Positions 12,401-22,825 of a DNA stretch of 64,000 nucleotides are shown here, one piece after another (within the stretch, counting starts at the first letter, position 1; each line of letters begins with the position of its first letter). The translations under genes were made by a program, and so were the position numbers. Origin of the DNA: Diphasiastrum complanatum (taxonomy: Eukaryota; Streptophyta; Lycopodiopsida; Lycopodiales; Lycopodiaceae); contig CM055095.1 of assembly GCA_029204225.1 (NCBI GenBank), positions 26,705,312-26,769,311 on the forward strand, read 5' to 3'. The notes under the pieces were generated by a model that ran no database searches, was not told the origin of the DNA, and was given only the letters and a program-made list of their open reading frames with translations.

Positions 12401-13690
12401 CTAGATGTGATCGAAAAACCCATCGGTTCGACAAAGATCCCAAAGTGATAGATACAATTCAGATTGGATCTTAGCAAAGCATAACTGATTAACCTCTCCA
12501 ATATGACTCAAGGCATCAGCAGCACTATTCGACATAGCTTTACGATACTTGATGTTGAACATGAACTTTTGAATGAGTTCCAATCATCTAGCCTTTTAGT
12601 CATGAAGGTCCTTAGCATCACATATATACTTAAGAGATTGGTAATCGGTCATCACCATAAATTTGGCACCATAAAGATAATGCCTCTAGATTTTCAATGT
12701 ATAAATAACTACAAAAAGTTTTTTTCTCTTAAGTAGAATACCTAGATTGAGCATGATCTAGTTTTTTTGCTTTCAAATGCAATTGGACTGCCATCCTGGT
12801 AAAGGACCGCTTCTACATCAATGTCCCTAGCATCCATATCCACCATGAAGAGTCGGTTGGTTAGGATCGACAATGTGTAAAATTGGAGCCATAGAAACAC
12901 AATGCTTGAGAGTTTCAAAACTCTCATTCATTTCATTAGCCATATTATCAATGTACTTTTTGTGCGGCTACATTTTTTATCTACCCCCCATAAGAATGTT
13001 CTTTAGGAGTAATGCTATTAAAGCATAATCCATAATAAACCTATGAAAGAATCCTGTAAAGCCCAAAAATCATTTCAAATCATGAATTGTTTGAGGTCGT
13101 GACCACTCTCATGCCTTATGAACCTTATGATAATCGATCTCAATACCTTGATCAGATACAATATGGCCCATGTACTTGAGTTTAGTTTGGAAGAACTCAC
13201 ATTTTGACTCCTTAGCATAGAGCTTTTCTTGTCTTATGAGACCCAAGACAATACAAAAATGCTCTTCATGATCCTCAAGGGTTTGACTATAACTTAATAT
13301 GTCATCCAAATACACCACCACAAACTTTCCCAGATATGGATGAAGAATATTGTTTATTATCTGGTGGAAAGTGGTAGGTGTGTTCGTGAGTCCAAAAAGT
13401 AAAACTAAAATCTCATAATGACCATACCTAGTTCGAAATTCAGTCTTACAAACATCCGCATTCCTAATCCTTATATGATAGTATCTTGATCTGAGGTCAA
13501 TCTTGGAAAAATACTTAGCTCCATTTAGATGATCCATTTGATCATCCATCCTAGGTAAGGGATATATGTTCTTGATTGTTAACTTATTTAATTTCTTAAA
13601 GTCGCCACACAAAGGTGTGCCTTATCATTTTTACTAACTAAAAGGACTGGTGCCCATAAGGGTTGCCACGTCATTTGGATAGGTTTTGGG
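12401..13690 (-). pseudogene. Ty3/gypsy reverse transcriptase-RNase H relic
   Basis: On the minus strand the order is: reverse transcriptase entry (WAPVLLVSKND), a frameshift, CGDFKKLNKLT..YPLPR, KIDLRSRYYHIRI, VLLFGLTNTPTTF and the active-site VVYLDDIL (13,109-13,612). RNase H follows with VDMDARDIDVEAVLYQDG (12,742-12,860), MVMTDYQSLKY (12,600-12,680) and KYRKAMSNSAADALSH (near 12,515-12,560). These are the standard Ty3/gypsy signatures, distinct from the YVDD of copia. Stops and shifts separate the blocks. No integrase or LTR was found, so it is an internal fragment. Confidence 0.85.
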
Positions 13691-14950
13691 CCTTCTATGC
13701 ATGCTAAGAGGTGTTTGTGGGTAGTGACCCAAGTGACCCTTGGGTGAGGCGGCATAGGGAGGGTGGTGGCTGTTGGAAATTAAGCCCATAGTTGCCTCCT
13801 TGGTGAATGACTAATTTCTATTTCAAGATTCTTCCTACACATTTATTGATGTTTGATCTAGGGTCAAGTGAAACCTATTTTGGGTTATATGTCTGCTCAT
13901 CTGACACCTGCAGGAATCATAATTTAGACAACCAAACTATTTGAAGGACGTCTACAATGGACTTCTGGCTGATCTCTAGCAAAGGATAACCAATTTTATC
14001 ATATTTTAAGTTCAGATGTTAAGTTCAGTAATTTGAAGATCGTTGAAGACTTGGCCATCTTCAACAACTTCCAAGAACTAGCATTTAGAACAAGTTTGCA
14101 GAAGCACTTTACTTTTTCAACAGTCTGCGAAAATACACTAAGTGTCGCACACTCGCATTTGTTGCATTTTTTCGAAAATTGTGGCACTTGCCTTCGGCTT
14201 CTTCCATTCACTTATTTTGAAGAAGTCAACTTATGTGTAGCTCAAAAGTTTAAATGTTTTCAACAACTTCAGCATTTTCGCAAAATGCGAAGAGAGAGAG
14301 AAAATTTTGAAGAAACTTTATTTTCAAGAGTTGAACTATTTTAGGGCACTTTCGGCTTTTTTGCAAAATCTCGAAGAGAGAGAAAATGCTGAAGGTCGTT
14401 TATTTTGAACGAGGAATGTTTCCAGCCACTTCCCAAAATTTGCGAAGTGAGAGAAAGCCACTTCCCCTAAAAAGCGAAGTGAGAGATTTGTGATGTCCTC
14501 GTCCGTGTCAACATTCCCTACGGGTTGACCGTGTACACAATGTATAGTTGTCATCTCAAGCCAATACTTCCAAGTACAACGGCTTGTCTAATTAGATGAC
14601 AAACATTTATTGTAATTAATACATGGATGCAATCTATAAATGGATCATCCAAGCACACTCTGTGTGATGCTCCGTCCATGAAATGAACGATTTTGATCCT
14701 CTCAGTTACGTCGTCATTCTGGTTGTAACTACCATTTTGTTAAGCTTCAGTGTTATATAGCAGCAATACACTTTTCTATCTATGTACAACGTAGATGAAT
14801 GCTTATTGCGATTGAATGCACTTTACTTCTGTTATCATGCCTTGTTCACTCACTCTGATCAGAACACGGGCGTCTATGACTCCTTTGTTTTTTATCAACG
14901 AACGGTTGTCTTGCATCATTTTGTTGCACTATCACTCCAAAGTTTTTGAA
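13691..14950 (+). repeat. Probable LTR upstream of copia A relic
   Basis: A TGTTGGAAAT opening lies near 13,772. Four short related blocks around GCGAAGAGAGAGAAA and GCGAAGTGAGAGA occur at 14,280-14,490, each paired with an AAAATTT/TTTTCG dyad. A TATA-like CTATAAATGG lies near 14,633. Copia gag begins shortly after 14,950, so this is most simply the 5' LTR and leader of that element, but no partner LTR or primer site was identified. Confidence 0.4.
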
Positions 14951-16074
14951 CTAAACTTCTCATTGAAATGACATTGATTTCAAGATTGCCCTCTACATAT
15001 GAGAACTGGGTGATGATCATATCGACACACTCAGATTTAACTCTTACCAATAGAACAAGTCAAAACACTTTGTCTACTTTCTCTTCTCAGGCTCTATATG
15101 TCAACAAAGGCTCTAAGTGACAGAAGCAAAAAAGCTCCAAGAAGGCTGCAACGAATCAGAACAAAACTCAAAGTCCAGGATAATCATCAAATCCACAGTC
15201 AAAGCAGAAGATGTTTTGCAAGTATTGCAAGCGCAATAAACATGAGATCAAGAATTGCCAAATTTTCCAAGTGAAGAATGCAGCCAAGCTGATCAACAAG
15301 CAAACACAGTTTCATCATCTCCCCAAGTCGAAGTGGATGAAGGTGCATTTATGGTCAAAGGCCAAAGCACATTTTTGGATGATTCATGGTTTCTGGATAT
15401 TGGAGCAAATCGACACATGACCAATCAACGTGAGACTTTCAACTCCTACACGCCTTACATCACGAAGAAATTTGTTCATCTTGGTGACAATAGTACTCAC
15501 ACTATTGAAGGTGAAGGTACTATGAGATTGTGATTCCAGCATGATCAATTCAAACTACTATCAAAGGTTTTATATGTTCCTAAACTCTCTACAAATTTGT
15601 CAGTAAGTAGAATTACAGATTTAGGTCATAAAATAGAAATGCATAATTATTGATAGGAGTAATCAGATCCTTGCACTCGACAAAAGATAGAGCTACTTAT
15701 ATAGATTAGCACATTGTTATTTTGAGTCTAGTCAAGCCTTGAAAACTTCTGTTCTTGTCAATAAAGCATTATTATGGCATCATCGCTTAGGACACTTGAA
15801 TTATGCATCTGTTTTGAACATGTCCAAACAATCTGGCATGGTTCTTGATCTCGACTATCCTTTTGGTAAGGTCGATCTCCCTATCTGCCATAGCTGCATC
15901 CTTGGAAAGCAGACTAGGATTCTTTTTAGATCAAGTCATAGGCATGTAGAAAACGGTCTGTTAGATGTTGTTCATACAGATATATGTGGACCTATGAAAC
16001 TCCTTCATTATTAGATGCAAAGTATTTCATTATCTTTATTGACGAATTCTCCAGAAGCACAGCTGTTTATTTAA
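14951..16074 (+). pseudogene. Ty1/copia family A gag-protease-integrase relic
   Basis: The gag C-terminus (LEMTLISRLPSTYENWV) is followed by an intact zinc knuckle CKYCKRNKHEIKNC at 15,214-15,255. The protease near 15,390 reads WFLDIGANRHMT, so the Ser of the DSG catalytic motif is Ile. Then come FVHLGDNSTHTIEGEGT, the pre-integrase HHRLGHLN/CHSCILGKQ (15,780-15,910) and the integrase start HTDICGPM at 15,970. A stop lies at 16,012 and homology ends near 16,074, so the rest of pol is missing. Closest relative in the window: the 700-2726 relic. Confidence 0.85.
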
Positions 16075-17000
16075 TGGCATTTTTTGCCTGTCAGAAATTA
16101 TGAGTAAATATGCAGAGTCGCATTTTTCAAAGTGTCTCAAATGTTAAATGACTCTGGAAAATTGTGGGACTACCTCATAATGAAAGAAATAAGATTTTAG
16201 GACACTATCGCATTTTTCGCAAAAAGCCTTTTTGCGACACTGTCGTCTGTGCCAGTTTTAGTTCATTTTTACAGAGTAATAGTTCATTTATGCAGACAGA
16301 CTGTCTATGGCCATTTTTATTGCGTATCAGCAATCAATTTCTGAGAAGGAACTTGATGAATACCAACGGACTCTAGCCAATTGGCGATTGCATTTGACGA
16401 CCTAATACTTAGTATAAATCAGCTGTTCATACATCTCATCAGTTAACGAATCAACATTGTGAATTATAAAAGAGTTGAGTGTTATTACATGATGCTTCCT
16501 GCGCTCTCATCAAGCAAATCGTTCACAATCAAACAGTATTGTTGTTAGCTCTCTATCAAGCTTTCAAGCTTGAACTCTCTTGAGCATTCTAGCTCAGTCT
16601 TTTAGAGATTTATTTTAGAGTTGCTATTGCGCTACTGCTTATCAACAGAGCGGCTTATTATTAGACTTTTTCTCAATTACTCAGAGACAACTTAGAGTGC
16701 ACGGTTTCTATCCACTATTATCTTGCACTCATTAGCATCTGATCTTTTTCTGAATCAATACTATTTTCTTATTGCATTCAGTTTATGTCAAAATGCATGC
16801 ATCTCTGTTGTAACTGATAGTAATTGTTTGAGAATTCAATACTTTATGTTTGGCTACATAATTAGTTAGTATCTAGCGAAAGCTAATTGCTAAAGATTGA
16901 ACATGATTTCCATCACTACTGCTTTGTTCAATTTTTGATAGGCGTAGTCATGCATTGGAAGTAGGAAGTTTATGCATTCCATTACTCACCTATTTCCGAC
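16075..17000. repeat. LTR-like non-coding sequence
   Basis: It starts abruptly at the end of the copia relic with GGCATTTTTTGCCTGTC, a phrase echoed at 18,630. It contains a dyad CGCATTTTTCGCAAAAAGCC near 16,209 and TATAAATCAG near 16,413, then leader-like sequence. No coding content was seen. It is probably another LTR inserted into or next to the relic; ends not determined. Confidence 0.35.
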
Positions 17001-17003
17001 ACA

Positions 17004-17370
17004 AAGGACAACCTTGTCGAATGTTACAAGTTGGGGCAAAGCTATCAGAAAGACACCCATTAAAAAGGATCTTAGTAGAGGATGAGCTATAGAGGCCACG
17101 CACAAAGCTCAAAAAGGAGGAAGGAAAGCCAATAGCCTGACAAGAAGCAGTAATATAATCCCAACTAATTCGATCAAAGGATTTGTCAAGATCCAAACGG
17201 AGGATAGAAGGAACCGAAGAGGCGGCTAGGGAATCTGTTGTCGTCCAAACATTAAGAATGGAGTCCATAATGTTGCGGCCTTTCACAAGCCCAAACTGCT
17301 CAAAAGAAAGGAGGGTTTGAGACCCTATAACCATTGATAGCTTCTCAAGGTTTCTTTTGAAAGACACCAA
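17004..17370 (-). pseudogene. LINE (non-LTR) reverse transcriptase fragment
   Basis: The minus strand encodes 126 codons with the L1-type order QFGLVKGRNIMDSILNVW, LRLDLDKSFDRISWDYI, SSSTKILFNGCLSDSF, IRQGCPL. This corresponds to the central fingers/palm of a plant LINE reverse transcriptase, up to the RQGCPLSP motif just before the active site. The catalytic FADD box, endonuclease and poly-A tail are absent. It is a short internal fragment, open over its whole length. Confidence 0.85.
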
Positions 17371-17626
17371 ACTAGCATAAATAGGATCTACAATTGATCA
17401 ATATTTCATCAACAAGTCAATGTATTGATATTGTGTGATGCCATACTAATGTTATTTGTTTTCATAACTCATTGGATGCTTCCATCTTGCTCAACTAAAA
17501 GTAGTGAATGCTTGCACTTTTACTAGTAGTAATTTTCTAGGGGTTGCCATCTTCTAAGATAAAAAGATTCTAATGCGTCTATAATTTTTTTTACGGCTCA
17601 TTTTCGATCAGTATCATCCTCATCTT

Positions 17627-17692
17627 GACATGTGGAAATCATCTTTGTTGAACTTGTTGATCAAGCAGATCTCAGAGGTTGAACCTTCCATT
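17627..17692 (-). pseudogene. Copia family B gag N-terminal fragment
   Basis: The minus strand begins MEGSTSEICLINKFNKDDFH and then shifts frame. It matches the gag start of the copy at 24,646-24,963. It sits about 70 bp from a primer-binding site and an LTR in the correct order for the 5' end of a minus-strand element, so the fragment ends where that element was truncated. Confidence 0.8.
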
Positions 17693-17762
17693 GATTGAAG
17701 AATTGAGATTGAACACAAATCAAAATATAAACTTGCTCTAAAAATATGAAATCCATGACCAG

Positions 17763-17774
17763 GCTCTGATACCA
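17763..17774 (-). other. Copia primer-binding site
   Basis: The minus strand reads TGGTATCAGAGC, complementary to the 3' end of plant initiator tRNA-Met, the usual copia primer. It lies directly inside the LTR that starts at 17,778. Confidence 0.85.
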
Positions 17775-17777
17775 CTG

Positions 17778-18640
17778 TGTTGGGAACAATTGAGCGTTTG
17801 GGCCACGCGATAGAGGTCGTCGCCCCAACAAAGAGAATTTGATGAACAATAATAGCTGTAATAACAAGATTTGGATTCTTAGATAACGGAATGATAGAGA
17901 ATTTCTCATTGTGTTGATTACGAGTATTAGTGTAAGCGTCGGAGACAACCATAAAGAGAGATTACATAAATAATTAGGTGTTTGAGACAGCCATGCAATT
18001 CTCTTTTTCTGATATTTTGATATAAAGAATGAAACAATTAGGCATCAAAGATAGCCATACATTTATTTGTTTATGATACTTGCAGAAGAAGAGTGAGAGT
18101 TAAAGAACATTCAACAAGAATGCAATGAGATAGAACAATAGCAAATCTGTATATTCAATGTTGTAATAACAATTATCAGATCACAAGACAATTGCGCTGA
18201 TAAGCGCATGATCCTACTTACAAAGACAAATCAATTGCTATAGTCTTGAGTACTTTTTCTCTCTTTCTATATTCTCTAACTCTAAGGAGTCAGATATTGT
18301 GAAGACCAGTTTTGGTCGATGGATCTCTGTCGTGTTTTGTATGAACTACGTATGGATTGATCAAGTATCTATCAATCTTGTTTTCAACTGTCATTCATTT
18401 ACTTATGTATAGCTGCTGGGTGATCTTGTATTATTCTAACTTTAAAATTACAAGATAGTTAACAGCTGATTAACTGATCAATTAGATCAGTTATTATTGG
18501 AGCATGAAGATGTAGACAATATCTTGTGTAAATCTGCAAAGTGTTGCATTCTTCAAAAGAAATGTCGCATTTTCTTTTATGCCCAGAATGGCCTAAAAGT
18601 TGAGTAGACGACCTTGTCTTGTTTTTTGCCTTTTTTGCCT
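17778..18640 (-). repeat. Copia family B LTR
   Basis: It starts TGTTGGGAAC next to the primer-binding site. The first 390 bp align with the LTR at 25,093-25,450, sharing GACAGCCATGCAAT and GATAGCCATACAATTT-like phrases and AACAAGAATGCA. The right boundary is uncertain; sequence resembling other LTRs (TTTTTTGCCTGTTG) begins near 18,630. Internal copia B sequence lies on both sides. Confidence 0.6.
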
Positions 18641-18759
18641 GTTGAAGTTTGCGAGTAAAATGTGGATTGTTGTGACAAACAATTAAAAAATGCAGACTTT
18701 TCTAGGAGAGTGATTCTTATAGTCACTAACAATGTGGGATCATGTATAGGCCCTAGAGC

Positions 18760-20008
18760 CTTTTTATATGCTTATGACCCGCACTGGGTCCTTTTTTATG
18801 ACATTGACTGGCCTTGGGCGACAATGTGCTTACAACATATGCAAGATTAGGTCGTGTGCAGATCATAGAGTACATGATAAAACCTATGACTGACTGATAG
18901 GGGTACTTGCACATTTCTTGCTGATCTACCTTCAATCTGGGACACATGTCTTTGGATAGCTTGCATCCTGGATCCATAGGATTATCTATGAGTTTGCAAT
19001 CCTCCATGCCATATCTGCGAAGCACATTGATTAGGTAATATTATTGACTTATGGTGATCCTTCTGCTTGTGCGATCTCTATGAATCTCCATTCCAAGTAG
19101 GTAATGGACTGGACCTAAATCAGTCATCTCGAACTTTGATGAGAGTAAGGATTTGGTTTCTAGTAGTAGCTTATTTGAGTTGCTGATGATTAGGAAATCA
19201 TCAACGTATAGTGCTATTATGACATAGCATGGCCCTTTCGTTTTAGATACACATTCGAATCTATGGAACAGGAGGTAAAGTCGTGCTGCAACAAGAAATG
19301 ATTTATTCTATCGTACCAGCCCTCAGAGCTTGCTTCAGACTGTATAATGCCTTATGTAATTTACATACTAGATGCTCCTTGTCTTAAAGGACGTAACATT
19401 TTGGTTGATAGATGAACACATCTTCTTGTATATATCCGTGTAGGAATGTCACTTGGACGTCCATCTGGTGAATGTCCAGATCTTCTGCAGTAGCTATAAC
19501 TAATAAGATACAAATAGACTGATGTTTTACGACTGGACTAAAGGTCTCAGTGTAGTCTATTCCATATATTTGTTCAAATCCTTTTACCACCAGTCTAGCT
19601 TTCCATTTGGATATTGATTCATCTGGTTTAAGCTTTAGCTTGAAGATCCACTTGGAGTCAATTGGTTTCACACCTATAGGAGGAATGACAAGACTTTAGG
19701 TCTTGTTCTTCATTAGAGACTGATACTCAGCATCCATGACAGCTTTCAATTTTTTGCATCGGACATTGACAGAGCTTCTGCTACGGTGGCAGGTTCGTCA
19801 TGACTGATGAAAGCCCGAGGGACGAAGCAATCAGACTGTTGTCGTTGTTTTGCAGACCTTCGAACTGCAGACGCTTGAGTGGACGATTCTCCTTGGTGAA
19901 TGACTAGGATTGTAGCATCTTGCAGTTGAACAATCGTGGGTCTAGACCCATCGATGGTACGTGGAGCTATTATGCCATGCTCTTGCATTGGTTGCTTCTG
20001 CTTGAAAT
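18760..20008 (-). pseudogene. Copia family B reverse transcriptase half
   Basis: Minus-strand blocks in order: a linker (GIIAPRTIDGSRPTIVQL ... HDEPATVAEALSMSDA), reverse transcriptase entry (SKWIFKLKLKPDESISKWKA ... KGFEQIYGIDYTETFSPV), MDVQVTFLHGYI, the active site LYVDDFLII near 19,190-19,220, FEMTDLGPVHYLLGMEI, and CKLIDNPMDPGCKLSKD with YQSVIGFIMYSMICTRPN. RNase H is missing. Frameshifts separate the blocks. It continues, across the nested element at 20,009-22,825, into the gag-integrase half at 22,826-24,963. Confidence 0.8.
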
Positions 20009-20158
20009 TGCTGATTTCACACGTGTGGACTGTCCACCACATGTACTTGTGATCTCCTAAGGCGTGTAGATGCACCAAGATCAAGACTAGATTGAGATTC
20101 AAGATCTACCTTTGATTCTATGGCAAAAATACACTACTACATGCATTCAATCACTTCC
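20009..20158 (-). repeat. Truncated LTR of nested copia family C element
   Basis: TGCTGATTTCACACGTGTGG and the following 150 bp match the first 150 bp of the full LTR at 22,293 (for example GATGCACCAAGATCAAGACT). It stops at CACTTCCAAC, where family C internal sequence begins, so most of this LTR and the 3' half of the element are deleted. Confidence 0.8.
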
Positions 20159-20159
20159 A

Positions 20160-21609
20160 ACGATGTCCCAACCTCCTATGCCATAATTCCTCCATAGAGA
20201 GCTTGTTCACAAGAGCAACATTACAAGAATTCACATATTCATTTGGATCTAGTTTATAGATACCTCCAAATCTAGATCCTAATGCAAGTACCTCATCGTT
20301 CTTCTTGATAGTACAAGCATCAACATTGAATTTTACATCAAGGCCATTATCAAGCAATTGGCCAACACTAATGAGATTCTTAGTAAGCTTAGGCACATAA
20401 AGCGCTTTAGAAAGAGAAAGAACTTTAGAGGATGCAAGCTTTAAGGGAATGTTCCCTATGCCTTCAATAGGACATTCAAAATCATTTGCAGTGTATATTG
20501 ATTTCTTGACTCCATCATAAGGTGCAATAGAAGAGAAAGAATCCTTGGAGCTACACATATGTGAAGAGGCTCCACTATCAATATACCATAAGACATCCTT
20601 GAAAGGAGTGGATGAGAAGCTAGAGACCATAAGAGATCCCTCTCCATCACTTGCAATAGTGTCTTCCTTCTCATTGGTGATGTTGGCTTGCTTGAGTTGA
20701 TTCTTCTTCTTGAAGCAATTATTGGCATAATGGGAAGCAATTATTGGCATAATGGCCTTTCTTGCCACAATAAAAGCACTTGATCTTCTTCTTCTTGAGC
20801 TTGGATGATGAAGCATTAGAGGAATCATCTTCCTCCTCATCTTTGTCTTTGAATTTGGCTTTGTCCTTGCTTGAGGATTGTTGAAATTGGTTCTTGCTCC
20901 TCCCTTTGTGCTTGTCCTTGGCAAAGAGAGCTTTGCCGTCATTATGAGTGAGAGAAAGCTTGTCCATCCTCAAGAGCTTATACTCTTGTCTTGATTCTTC
21001 AGAAATTAGCACACTTTGGAGAGCCTCCAAACTTGGTAGCTCCTCCTTAATGGCATAGGATTGGACAAGGTTATCAAATTCACTTTTCAAGCCATTGAGA
21101 ATGACTTGGACTAGCTCATTTTGATTGATGGAATCACCAATGCAAGCAAGCTCTCTATGAATATCTTTTACTCTCAAAACATAACTAGATGCACTCTCAT
21201 CACTCTTTTGGCTACTTTGAAAGATTTGATTTCTAAGAGTGAGGAGCCTAGAGGTGTTCTTAGCCTCATAGACAGACTTGAGACAATCCCAAGCTTCTTT
21301 GGTTGTTGTACAAGTACCTATCTCCCTCAATATCTCATTAGAGACATTCATCTTAATGTAGTGGAGAGCCATCCTAGATCTCTTTTTGTATTTTTGAACC
21401 TCTTGAAGAACTTGTGGTTCTTCTTCAAGGCCAAGAACTATGTCCATCACGTCTTGAAGGATCAAGATGGACTCCATCCTCATCTTCCAGATTGAATAGT
21501 TTGAAGTGGAAAATCTTTCACTTGGTTCCAACAAAGATGAACTTATTGAAGCCATTTGAAGTGAAGAAAACTCAAATGATGAACAATAAATGTTGCTATA
21601 CACTCTCAA
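20160..21609 (-). pseudogene. Copia family C gag-protease, deletion derivative
   Basis: Gag starts with MASISSSLLEPSERF (ATG at 21,555; an in-frame upstream ATG exists at 21,609). It contains NYSIWKMRMESIL, HYIKMNVSNEILREIG and a complete zinc knuckle CFYCGKKGHYANNC near 20,740-20,780. A 22-bp tandem duplication right there shifts the frame. The protease continues in the next frame: WYIDSGASSHMC with an intact DSG, then ISVGQLLDNGLDVKF and the start of the pre-integrase WHRRLGH, after which sequence jumps to the truncated LTR. Integrase, reverse transcriptase and RNase H are deleted. Frames are otherwise long and open, so decay is limited. Confidence 0.85.
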
Positions 21610-22280
21610 TAGGATCCAATAATGAAGTACTATCTCCTCCTATGAAAGATCTTGCAATTATTTGTGAATTGATTCTCACTAGCTACACAAATCTCTCTAA
21701 AACAAGATCTATTTCACATCAAATGATGGACTATAGACAAAGTTAGGATCATTTACTCTTAGCACATGTGAAATACACTAAGTAACCAAATTTGACACAA
21801 ACTCAATGATATTGCATAAAACAAATTGGCTATGATCTCAAAACAATGTCTAGATCACTTATAGAACTATGAACAAAGATCTAACAAGCAATCTCTTGAC
21901 CAAACCAAATGTGTCCACCCAGGTCTAGGTGCCCTACCTAACCCTCTTCAAAAGCTTATAGCTTCTGATTGGCTCAACCAAATGGAATGAAACTGATTGC
22001 GACAAAAAGTAGACAAAAATAGCTTTAAAACAAGCTATGAAGCAAGATAAATGGATCAAGCATGAGAGAGAACTCTCAATCTAAAATTGGATGTTCCTCA
22101 CACGTGTCTGAGCACCTGATTCCGTACAGTACCAGGTCAGACCCAATCAATGCCCTATTGATCTCTTTTGATCCAAAATTAGACAAGATAGCTAGGAAAA
22201 TGGATCTTGACAATTTCTAGCTCAAGATTGATGAAAAGTTTTCACTTAAATGGATCAGAATGCATGGTAACCTTAGGTAG
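21610..22280 (-). other. Untranslated leader of the nested family C element
   Basis: Lies between the gag start and the primer-binding site, as in the intact element at 57,510-58,308, with similar length and AT-rich composition. No coding content seen. Confidence 0.6.
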
Positions 22281-22292
22281 GCTCTAATACCA
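22281..22292 (-). other. Copia primer-binding site (one mismatch)
   Basis: The minus strand reads TGGTATTAGAGC, one base away from the canonical TGGTATCAGAGC, abutting the LTR start at 22,293. Confidence 0.8.
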
Positions 22293-22825
22293 TGTTGATT
22301 TCACACATGTGGATTGTCCACCACATGTTTGTGATCTCCTAAGGCATGTAGATGCACCAAGATCAAGACTAGATTGAGATTCAAGATCTATCTTTGATTC
22401 TATGGCAAAAACACACTACTACATGCATTCAGTCACTTCCAACTCTCACTCACATGTGTGGGAAGTGTTCCAAAAATAATCTAAATAAAAACAAGCTGCT
22501 CTCCTTGGGTAGAGAGAGAAAATCCTCATGAGCTCTCGGGTAGAGAGAGAAAGCTAGAAAATCAATTACTCACAAAATCCACTTGATCCATTCACCTCTA
22601 GATTCTATTGGACCATTTTCAAGCAAACCTCAAATTCTATTGGACCCTTCAAGGTTCCACCTCTAAATCCTATTGGACCTCTTAAATTTCATCAAACAAA
22701 AGTATTACACTTGTCTACACTCTAATTGGCACGAGTTTAGCCTCTTACCCTATTTTGGCTAAATAGTGGCATTACAAGTGGAAATGGATAATTTGCCATC
22801 TATGCCAAATTTGGTCCTATCAACA
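22293..22825 (-). repeat. Full 5' LTR of nested copia family C element
   Basis: 533 bp bounded by TGTTGA and TCAACA, the inverted ends expected of an LTR, with the primer site directly inside. The first 150 bp recur at 20,009. The 5 bases outside the two element ends (GAAAT and TCCTA) do not match, so no target duplication is visible. Confidence 0.8.
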
